Shown here: positions 15,542-22,155 of the stretch, in pieces
Numbering within the stretch: position 1 is the first letter of the stretch
Layout: every line of letters begins with the position of its first letter
DNA from: Candidatus Adlerbacteria bacterium
Lineage (GTDB): Bacteria; Patescibacteriota; Minisyncoccia; Phycocordibacterales; SBAW01
Length of the DNA: 32,643 nt
Direction: 5' to 3'
Assembly (NCBI GenBank): GCA_903851045.1
Contig: CAINNF010000015.1
Coordinates: forward strand, 1 to 32,643
Translations under genes and position numbers: made by a program
The notes under the pieces: model-generated
What the model saw: the letters and a program-made list of their open reading frames with translations, nothing else
What the model was told of the DNA's origin: nothing
Databases searched by the model: none

Positions 15542-16288
15542 CTAGATCTGCACACGAGAGAACAACCAACTGCCTATAGCTACAAGTATGACGACCATGA
15601 TACCGAGCACGAGCGTATCGGTCCCAAGCCCGAACTGAGACACCCCGGTGAGCGCACCACGGAGTCCGTCGACACCGTACGTCAGCGGGTCGAGCCGGAC
15701 GACGACCGACAGTGCCGTGGGGAGATTCTTCGCCGGAAAGAGCGAACCGGAGAGGAAGAAGAGCGGCATGACGATGAAGTTCATGATGAGTTGGAACCCC
15801 TGCATGTCATCGAGCATCGAGGCTATCGCGAGACCGAGCGCAGTGAAGAGAAGTGCGATAAGCGCCGCGAAGCATAGTGCCAGCGGCACCATGAACCAAT
15901 TGTCCGGTCGAAAACCGACGATCAGCGTCAAACAAAAGACGATGATGCCTTGCAGGAGCGCAACGGATGCGCCACCGGCGGTCTGCCCGAACATGATCTC
16001 GAGCCGTGAGACCGGTGCGACCAACGTCTCCTTCAAAAAGCCGAACTGTCTGTCCCAGATGATCTGAATACCCGAGAACACCGCCGTAAAGAGCACGCCC
16101 ATGGCGATGATACCGGGAGCCAAAAAGTCCATGTAGTTGCCGCCGCCCGCGGCGGCGTATACCGGCCCCAGCCCAAACCCGAGCGCCACGAGAAAAAGGA
16201 GCGGCTGGCCGATGGAACCCACGATACGCGAGCGCGCTCGCAGGTAACGTTTGATTTGTCGAAGCCATAGTATGTATATCGCGTTCAT
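15542..16288 (-). CDS. ABC-2 type transporter permease (DrrB-like)
   Basis: The protein has 248 residues and six predicted helices. It starts MNAIYILWLRQIKRYLRARS, the amphipathic N-terminal segment typical of ABC-2 permeases. The long helices include PGIIAMGVLFTAVFSGIQI and FIVMPLFFLSGSLFPAKNLP, the conserved region before the last helix. It would form the channel for the ATPase encoded just upstream. The ATG has an AGGAG about 10 nt upstream, inside the end of the ATPase gene, and the gap is 6 nt. The substrate is unknown; relatives export drugs, lipids or polysaccharides. Confidence 0.92.
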   Translation of the reverse strand: MNAIYILWLRQIKRYLRARSRIVGSIGQPLLFLVALGFGLGPVYAAAGGGNYMDFLAPGIIAMGVLFTAVFSGIQIIWDRQFGFLKETLVAPVSRLEIMFGQTAGGASVALLQGIIVFCLTLIVGFRPDNWFMVPLALCFAALIALLFTALGLAIASMLDDMQGFQLIMNFIVMPLFFLSGSLFPAKNLPTALSVVVRLDPLTYGVDGLRGALTGVSQFGLGTDTLVLGIMVVILVAIGSWLFSRVQI

Positions 16289-16294
16289 AATATG

Positions 16295-17098
16295 TTATCT
16301 CCTCGCAGAGGTGTGCCACGCGCGCATGTGCCCGCCCGCGGCTGCCGCTTCTTCACGGATCTCTTTGCCGGTGAGCGACAAGAAGGCGTCTTCGAGCGTC
16401 GCTGTCTTCGTTTCGTCCTTGAGCGACTGCGGCGTCCCCGAGGCGACGATCTTGCCCTGATCGATCACCGCGATACGCTGAGCCGAGCGGTCAGCCTCTT
16501 CCATATAATGTGTCGAGAAGAAAATGGTCATCTTCTCGTCTCGATTCAGTTCGAGTAGATATTGCCAGATATGGTTGCGCGTCTGCGGGTCGAGTCCGAT
16601 GGTCGGTTCGTCAAGAAAGAGGATCGTCGGGTGGTGGATGAGTCCGCGCGCGATCTCGAGTCGGCGCTTCATACCGCCGGAGAAGGTCTTAACCAGTGAG
16701 TCCTTGCGGTCGGTCAACTCGACGAACTGGAGCAGCTCGGTAATGCGTGTGCGACGCAAACTCTTCTCGACACCATACAACACGCCGTGGAATTCGAGAT
16801 TCTCCCAGGCGGTCAACTCGTCATCGAGCGACGGATCTTGAAAGACGATACCGAAAGAGTGGCGCGCCTGGTGCTGCTGTGACACCGGGTCGAAGCCGTT
16901 GATACGGATCTCCCCGCTCGTCGGACGCAGGAGCGTCGTGAGCATCTTGATGGTGGTCGACTTCCCTGCGCCGTTGGGTCCGAGAAACGCGAAGATCTCT
17001 CCCGCCTTCACCGAGAACGAGACGTCGTCGACCGCCACGACCTCGTCGAATCGCTTTACTAAGTGCTCTGCGGTGATGATGTTCGTGTTGTCTGCCAT
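16295..17098 (-). CDS. ABC transporter ATP-binding protein (DrrA-like)
   Basis: The protein has 267 residues. Walker A GPNGAGKST (40-48), Q-loop FGIVFQDPSLD, signature FSGGMKRRLEIARGL, Walker B ILFLDEPTIGLDP and the H-loop STHYMEEAD are all intact. The C-terminal extension TLEDAFLSLTG is typical of DrrA/NodI-like ATPases. It is first gene of an operon with the ABC-2 permease and a 156-residue membrane protein. The start at 17098 fits the family. An extended -10 TGC-TATCAT (17122-17117) gives a leader of only about 11 nt with no Shine-Dalgarno. Confidence 0.95.
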   Translation of the reverse strand: MADNTNIITAEHLVKRFDEVVAVDDVSFSVKAGEIFAFLGPNGAGKSTTIKMLTTLLRPTSGEIRINGFDPVSQQHQARHSFGIVFQDPSLDDELTAWENLEFHGVLYGVEKSLRRTRITELLQFVELTDRKDSLVKTFSGGMKRRLEIARGLIHHPTILFLDEPTIGLDPQTRNHIWQYLLELNRDEKMTIFFSTHYMEEADRSAQRIAVIDQGKIVASGTPQSLKDETKTATLEDAFLSLTGKEIREEAAAAGGHMRAWHTSARR

Positions 17099-17116
17099 AG
17101 GATGCTGTGTGTGTCT

Positions 17117-17146
17117 ATGATAGCACAGCGAAGGGTCTGTTATAGT
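17117..17146. promoter_or_regulatory. Divergent promoters of the ABC operon and gnd
   Basis: Minus-strand TATCAT (17122-17117) drives the ABC operon. Plus-strand TATAGT (17141-17146) drives gnd and ends 6 nt before its ATG. Each has a TGn extension. The whole intergenic region is 54 bp. Confidence 0.65.
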
Positions 17147-17152
17147 GAAGAC

Positions 17153-18625
17153 ATGGAACCGCAAGCTGATATAGCGCTCATTGGACTGGCTGTCATGGGC
17201 CAAAATTTAGTATTGAACATGAACGATCATGGATACACGGTCGCAGTATACAATCGAACGACCTCGGTGGTCGACACGTTCCTCGACCACGAAGCGAAAG
17301 GAACCAAGGTCATCGGCACACGTTCGATCGACGAGTTGATCGCGACACTGAAGCGACCACGACGCGTGATGATGCTCGTCAAGGCGGGTAGCCCGGTGGA
17401 CCAGCTCATCGACCAGATCATCCCCCATCTTGAACCGGGCGATATCATCATCGATGGTGGCAACTCACTGTTCGCCGACACGACCCGTCGCGTCGCGTAC
17501 TGCGAGTCGAAGGGGCTGCTCTATGTCGGTACCGGCGTCTCCGGGGGCGAAGAAGGGGCGCGCCTGGGACCGAGCATCATGCCCGGTGGGTCTGCCGCCG
17601 CGTGGCCGCAGATACGGGATATCTTTCAAAGTATCTCGGCCAAGGTCGAAGGGGGTGTCCCCTGTTGCGAGTGGGTAGGCGGGGGCGGAGCCGGACACTA
17701 TGTGAAGATGGTCCACAACGGCATCGAGTACGGCGACATGCAGCTTATCTGCGAAGCCTACAACATCATGAAACAGGGCCTCGGCATGAGCGCCCCGGAG
17801 ATGCACGATGTGTTTGCGCAGTGGAACTCGGGCGAGCTCGACTCGTATCTGATAGAGATCACTCGCAATATCCTCGCCACACAAGACGAAGATGGCACCC
17901 CCCTCGTCGACCACATCCTCGATACCGCCGGACAAAAAGGCACGGGCAAGTGGACGGTAGAGAGTTCGCAGGAACTCGGCATCCCCATCACGCTCATCGC
18001 CGAAGCGGTGTACGCACGGTGTGTGTCCGCGCTTAAAGACGAGCGCGTGCAGGCATCGAAGAAGTTGAAAGGCCCACGTCCGCTCTTGGGCAGCATCGCC
18101 GCCGACCCAGAAAAGAAGCGACGATTTATCTCGCATCTGCACGACGCGTTATATGCATCAAAAATAATCAGCTACGCACAAGGGTATATGCTTATGCGCG
18201 CGGCGGCGAAAGAGTACGGCTGGGACCTCAACTACGGCGGCATCGCTCTGATGTGGCGCGGCGGCTGCATCATCCGCTCCCGTTTCCTCGGCAAGATAAA
18301 AGAGGCGTACGACGTTCATCCGAAGCTCACCAACCTTTTGCTCGACGACTATTTCCGCGGCGAGATAAAACGCTGCCAAAAGGGGTGGCGCGAGGTTGTG
18401 TCGACCGCAGCGAAGCGTGGCATCCCCGCTCCCGCGTTTAGTACCGCACTCACCTTTTTCGATCAATACCGCAGCGCGGTCCTACCAGCCAACCTGCTCC
18501 AAGCGCAACGTGACTACTTTGGTGCGCACACCTACGAGCGGACCGATGCACCCCGCGGCGAGTTCTTCCACACCAACTGGACCGGCCGCGGTGGCGACAC
18601 CACCTCGCGCAGCTACAACGCCTAG
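17153..18625 (+). CDS. gnd: 6-phosphogluconate dehydrogenase, decarboxylating
   Basis: The protein has 490 residues, the full length of the long gnd form. It oxidises 6-phosphogluconate to ribulose 5-phosphate and CO2 with NADP+. The Rossmann motif GLAVMG (11-16), NRT (34-36) after the second strand for NADP, GVSGGEEGARLGPSIMPGG (128-146), catalytic Lys185 and Glu192 in GHYVKMVHNGIEYGD, and the C-terminal QRDYFGAHTYER are all visible. The start at 17153 is fixed by the family N-terminus and lies 6 nt after TATAGT, so the mRNA is leaderless. Its stop shares CTAG with the stop of convergent pgl, the preceding enzyme in the pathway. No terminator separates the two. Confidence 0.97.
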   Translation: MEPQADIALIGLAVMGQNLVLNMNDHGYTVAVYNRTTSVVDTFLDHEAKGTKVIGTRSIDELIATLKRPRRVMMLVKAGSPVDQLIDQIIPHLEPGDIIIDGGNSLFADTTRRVAYCESKGLLYVGTGVSGGEEGARLGPSIMPGGSAAAWPQIRDIFQSISAKVEGGVPCCEWVGGGGAGHYVKMVHNGIEYGDMQLICEAYNIMKQGLGMSAPEMHDVFAQWNSGELDSYLIEITRNILATQDEDGTPLVDHILDTAGQKGTGKWTVESSQELGIPITLIAEAVYARCVSALKDERVQASKKLKGPRPLLGSIAADPEKKRRFISHLHDALYASKIISYAQGYMLMRAAAKEYGWDLNYGGIALMWRGGCIIRSRFLGKIKEAYDVHPKLTNLLLDDYFRGEIKRCQKGWREVVSTAAKRGIPAPAFSTALTFFDQYRSAVLPANLLQAQRDYFGAHTYERTDAPRGEFFHTNWTGRGGDTTSRSYNA

Positions 18626-19329
18626 ACGACCTGGTCGGTATACAGTTCGGCACTCGGCACTTCGCGCCATATGCGGCACGGATGTTCGTTGAGCACACCT
18701 TCTGCGGCGAGCATTGCAGCGATAGCTGACCGTTTACTTTCACCAACTACAAAAAGTATCGGATGCTGGATACGCCGAAGGAACGGGAGCGTCGTGGTGA
18801 TACGCTGCCGCAACGGGTTCTTGTTCCCCGCGTCATATGCCACCACCCAGCGCGCGTCATCATTGAACGTCTCCTCGAAAAAGGCTGGGTCTTCTGGATA
18901 TGGCATGACACCCGATGTGTGCGCGTCAGATCCGACACCGACACTCGCGATAATGACCCCCTGGGTACGTTCCATCCACTCACGCAGTGCCAGCTCGAAC
19001 CGCTCGGCAAGCTGCTCGATCGTCTCGCCAGGATGCACCGTTGTGTCTATGCAATGTGCTCCTCGCTCTCGCGCACGGATCACGAAGTCCGTGGCGGCGA
19101 GTTGCGCGGTATTATTGATGGATGGGTCGCTCGAATAGCGCTCATCGAGCACGCCGATGGTGCTGTGTGGTCCGAACGGACCAGCATCGAGATGTTCCAG
19201 AAGCGCGAGCGACGAACCACCCGAGGAAAGAAAAAGGAACTCTTTTTCACGCAACACGGCGAAACGAACGATGAGTGCCTGAGCGGCAGCCAGTGCGACC
19301 TCACCGCTCGGCAACACATGCACGTTCAT
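18622..19329 (-). CDS. pgl: 6-phosphogluconolactonase
   Basis: The protein has 235 residues of the glucosamine-6-phosphate isomerase/6-phosphogluconolactonase fold and would hydrolyse 6-phosphogluconolactone to 6-phosphogluconate. SSGGSSLALLEHL is the phosphate loop, GVLDERYSSDPSINNTAQLAA matches the conserved D-E-R...S-N segment, and GVGSDAHTSGVMPYP corresponds to the usual G-x-G-x-D-G-H motif with Ala for Gly. The ATG overlaps the TGA of the TMEM175 gene (ATGA), so translation is coupled. The pathway partner gnd, convergent next door, supports lactonase over isomerase. Confidence 0.88.
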   Translation of the reverse strand: MNVHVLPSGEVALAAAQALIVRFAVLREKEFLFLSSGGSSLALLEHLDAGPFGPHSTIGVLDERYSSDPSINNTAQLAATDFVIRARERGAHCIDTTVHPGETIEQLAERFELALREWMERTQGVIIASVGVGSDAHTSGVMPYPEDPAFFEETFNDDARWVVAYDAGNKNPLRQRITTTLPFLRRIQHPILFVVGESKRSAIAAMLAAEGVLNEHPCRIWREVPSAELYTDQVV

Positions 19330-19943
19330 ATCGCATCGAGCACTCGAATAAGCATATTGAGCAACCCCGGCGTCACATTGAACACGATAGGAAGCGCGAA
19401 GAACAGGAGTGCGGCGTCGTCGTGGATGAGCGCGGCAGCGACACCGATCGCCGAACATGCGAGTGTCAGGTACATGCGAAGGGTCGCTCGTCGAAGCATA
19501 CCCTCCTCGACGTGCGCGGTGTCTATCTCGTCACTGTACATCGCATAATAGATGACGACGAGCGCGATAACGCTGATGATCATAAGGTTGATGCCGTATA
19601 CGATTCCCGACAACGATTGTTCAGGATAGGTACCGAGCAGTTGTGCCGAGAACGGCACGAGCGCGATGAACGAGAGGTAGAGAATGTTCAACATCGCCAG
19701 TACGCGGTCGATGTTCTTGGTGAAAGCGCTGTAGAAGAAATGATGCGAGAGCCAGAACATCGCTAGCACCAAGAACGAGACGAAATAGGACAGCAGGAGC
19801 GGCCCGAGCGCGACGAGCGCGCTCCACAGGTCGGTACTGGTCCCCCCGGGCTGGAGCGTTGGCACCTTGATCGAGAACACCAAGATGGTCATGACGATGG
19901 CGAACACCCCGTCGGAAAGCGCCTCGAGTCGTGACTTGTTCAT
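19326..19943 (-). CDS. TMEM175-type potassium channel family protein (DUF1211)
   Basis: The protein has 205 residues. It starts MNKSRLEALSDGVFAIVMTI, carrying the R-x-x-x-x-S-D signature of TM1 that defines bacterial TMEM175 channels. Six hydrophobic helices follow, one repeat, as in bacterial members that form tetramers. They conduct potassium with modest selectivity. The start is set by the family and lies 6 nt after TATAGT. The last codons overlap the pgl start by 4 nt, which links an ion channel to a sugar enzyme in one transcript. Confidence 0.88.
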   Translation of the reverse strand: MNKSRLEALSDGVFAIVMTILVFSIKVPTLQPGGTSTDLWSALVALGPLLLSYFVSFLVLAMFWLSHHFFYSAFTKNIDRVLAMLNILYLSFIALVPFSAQLLGTYPEQSLSGIVYGINLMIISVIALVVIYYAMYSDEIDTAHVEEGMLRRATLRMYLTLACSAIGVAAALIHDDAALLFFALPIVFNVTPGLLNMLIRVLDAI

Positions 19944-19949
19944 ACGACT

Positions 19950-19955
19950 ACTATA
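19950..19955 (-). promoter_or_regulatory. Promoter -10 of the TMEM175-pgl operon
   Basis: TATAGT on the minus strand has a TGG extension and ends 6 nt before ATG. The sequence TATAGTAGTCGTATG differs by one base from that of the gtrA-like gene at 29295-29281. Confidence 0.65.
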
Positions 19956-19960
19956 CCAAA

Positions 19961-19990
19961 GAAAAAGACCTTGGCTGTTACACCAAGGCC
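19961..19990 (-). terminator. Rho-independent terminator of the ABC exporter gene
   Basis: On the minus strand GGCCTTGG pairs with CCAAGGTC (one G-U pair) and is followed by TTTTTCTTT. It lies 16 nt after the stop at 20007, and the promoter of the next gene follows directly. Confidence 0.8.
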
Positions 19991-20006
19991 TTGTCGCTAG
20001 TGCGTG

Positions 20007-21851
20007 TTAGTCACGCAACTCGCCCATCTGTTGCAAGGCAACCAGCCCTGCATAGAGACCGTTGCGCCGCAAAAGCTGCTCGTGCGTGCCGTCCTCGACA
20101 ACACGACCACTCGCTAGAACGCAGATCCGGTCGGCTTTGTAGATGGTCGAAAGCCGATGCGCAATCGCAACGATAATGAGGTCACGTCGCTCGGCTCGCA
20201 GCCGTTCGATGAAGTCCTGCACCACACGCTCGGACACAGAGTCAAGACTCGCGGTCGCCTCATCGAGCACAAGCACTTGTGCACCCGCAAGCAGCGCCAC
20301 ATACGCGCGAGCGATGCCCACACGCTGTTTTTCGCCACCAGAGAGCTTTACTCCACGCTCGCCAACCTGTGTATCGAGACCGTCGGGGAAGCGCGCCCGG
20401 TCGTAGACAAACGTATCGAGACATGCTGCCTCGACCGCCTGCCGCACCCACTCCTCGACTGCTTCGGGATAGGCGTAGACGATATTGTCGCGGATCGTGC
20501 CGTCGAAGATATCGATGTCCTGAGGCACGAAAGCGAAGTGTCGGCGATACCAATCACGATCGATAGTGCGAACGTTGACCCCGTTGATCATGACGGTACC
20601 ACTGGTCGGGTCGTATACGCGCGCGAGAACGTTCGCCAGCGTACTTTTGCCCGAACCACTGCGCCCCACCAACGCAAGCATCTCACCCGGGTGGATAGTG
20701 AGCGACAGCGCGTCGAGCGCCGCCTGTGTCTTGCCCGAGTAGATAACGGATACATCGCGCAGTGCGATCTCTCCGCTCCCCTGCTCAGGCACAACCATGG
20801 GCGCTTCGTTGGCGACATCAACCTCCTCGTTAAGCAATGTGTACAAACGCTCTGCTGCGACTAGGTCGCGAAGGACCCGCGTGTATACTTGGACCATACT
20901 CCACAGACTCTGGAGCGACACGAACCCCGTGATGCAGATGTACGACACGGTGCCTATCGTACTCCATCCAAGGTAGACAAAGTACAGACCCACAAGAATG
21001 GTGACGATGAACGGGAGCCCAATCACCATCTCCATCGCAAAGTGGTACCGCTGCAACCGCAGGCAGATGTTGGTGTCGAGCACGCGCATCGCTTCACGCA
21101 GGTCTCGATGCGACTGCGCCTCTGCGCGCTCGCGCACGAACGATTGCACCGTCCGCACATTGAGTATCGCTTGGCAGAGTCGTCCGATGGACTGTTCCTT
21201 CAGACTCTCCCAGTGAATCCAGTCGGTGTAGAATCGCTCATAACTCTTGAGGTTGATCCACATCGCCGGCACAATCGGCAGAGAGAACAGCAACGCGAGT
21301 CGCCAATCGAGCACGAACATGACCACGAGGTTAAACAGTGTGTAGAGCAACGCGGGCATGAGCGTGTAGAACAGCGCATCAAGCATGCCAACCAGTTTTT
21401 CGACACCCTTGTTGACCTTGGCAATCTTGCGACCCGTGTTCTCGCGTTCATGGTAGCGAAGCGAGAGCGCGAGCAACTTTTCCAGTGCCATCCTCGGCCA
21501 GAGGTTTTCCAACCGGATGAGCGCACTGATGAAGATCGGCTCCTGCATGAACCGACGGATCACCAACATCACGGTGCGTGCTGCAAACAGAGCGACGACG
21601 AGCAGAATGATGTCGACCGTGATGCCCTGCACCATGACCGACGGAAGCCGATCCACCAGTGCACGAACAAGCAGCGGAAAGCACAGCGCAAGCGCCTCCA
21701 CGGTCGCTAGCAACCCCACCGCAATGAGAATCACCTTTCGTTCGGTCGCGATAAGGTGCCAAAACATACGCATACCGCGCGCGACGTAGGCAACGGTCTG
21801 TTGCGTTATATCAGGCGGTTCGTCCCAGTCGGGGGTCGCGGCGTCAGCCAT
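20007..21851 (-). CDS. ABC exporter half-transporter (MsbA-like, membrane plus ATPase domains)
   Basis: The protein has 614 residues. Six helices occupy about 38-325, then the ATPase domain follows: Walker A GRSGSGKST (396-404), Q-loop FVPQD (441-445), signature LSGGEKQRVGIARA (503-516), Walker B VLVLDEATASLD (526-537) and H-loop AIAHRLSTI (562-570). All catalytic residues are intact, so a homodimer should be active. The substrate is unknown; lipids, peptides or drugs are typical. The start has AGGAG 8 nt before ATG. The 270 nt upstream hold a promoter, a short ORF and a terminator hairpin, and no other promoter is obvious, so expression may depend on readthrough. Confidence 0.95.
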   Translation of the reverse strand: MADAATPDWDEPPDITQQTVAYVARGMRMFWHLIATERKVILIAVGLLATVEALALCFPLLVRALVDRLPSVMVQGITVDIILLVVALFAARTVMLVIRRFMQEPIFISALIRLENLWPRMALEKLLALSLRYHERENTGRKIAKVNKGVEKLVGMLDALFYTLMPALLYTLFNLVVMFVLDWRLALLFSLPIVPAMWINLKSYERFYTDWIHWESLKEQSIGRLCQAILNVRTVQSFVRERAEAQSHRDLREAMRVLDTNICLRLQRYHFAMEMVIGLPFIVTILVGLYFVYLGWSTIGTVSYICITGFVSLQSLWSMVQVYTRVLRDLVAAERLYTLLNEEVDVANEAPMVVPEQGSGEIALRDVSVIYSGKTQAALDALSLTIHPGEMLALVGRSGSGKSTLANVLARVYDPTSGTVMINGVNVRTIDRDWYRRHFAFVPQDIDIFDGTIRDNIVYAYPEAVEEWVRQAVEAACLDTFVYDRARFPDGLDTQVGERGVKLSGGEKQRVGIARAYVALLAGAQVLVLDEATASLDSVSERVVQDFIERLRAERRDLIIVAIAHRLSTIYKADRICVLASGRVVEDGTHEQLLRRNGLYAGLVALQQMGELRD

Positions 21852-21906
21852 TACACTAGCTCCTTTATGGTTGATAATGCTGCGTCGGTGCAGCGCTATG
21901 AAAGAA

Positions 21907-21932
21907 CAAAGCCCTGCGACAGCAGGGCTTTG
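21907..21932 (-). terminator. Hairpin terminator or attenuator before the ABC exporter
   Basis: CAAAGCCCTGC (21907-21917) pairs perfectly with GCAGGGCTTTG (21922-21932). On the minus strand the T-run is interrupted (TTTGTTCTTTC), so it may terminate only partly. It lies 25 nt after the 41-residue ORF and 56 nt before the exporter start. Confidence 0.6.
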
Positions 21933-21956
21933 TGGACATCTAGTTCAAAAAATGAA

Positions 21957-22082
21957 TTACATAGCCATAAAACACTGCCCTCGATACATAGCGCCGAAAA
22001 CGGCGGTTCGTGGCGTGGACGCACCAAAAAGCGCAGGTGTGATGCGCATCGGTTTCCAGTTGTCGTGTTGATGGGTAGTCAT
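21957..22082 (-). CDS. Possible 41-residue ORF in the exporter leader
   Basis: It encodes 41 residues (MTTHQHDNWKPMRITPALFG at the start) and ends with TAA. It begins about 29 nt after the predicted transcription start and is followed by a hairpin. There is no clear Shine-Dalgarno, no domain and no membrane helix. It may be a small protein gene, a regulatory leader peptide, or not translated at all. It is listed because promoter, ORF and hairpin are in the right order. Confidence 0.35.
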   Translation of the reverse strand: MTTHQHDNWKPMRITPALFGASTPRTAVFGAMYRGQCFMAM

Positions 22083-22117
22083 GATATGGTTCGCCCACAG
22101 AACATGTAGGCGGTTTA

Positions 22118-22145
22118 ATCTTAGCACATGTAATACCATTGTCAA
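22118..22145 (-). promoter_or_regulatory. Promoter between mgtA and the ABC exporter
   Basis: TTGACA (22145-22140) and TAAGAT (22123-22118) lie 16 nt apart, with TGC in front of the -10. It sits 10 nt after the mgtA-like stop codon. Confidence 0.75.
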
Positions 22146-22155
22146 ATTTTTCGTA

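Noticed and set aside
17063-17152. Upstream in-frame start for gnd (30 extra codons)
   Set aside because: It would cross the TATAGT box and the divergent ABC promoter, and the family starts at the residue encoded from 17153.
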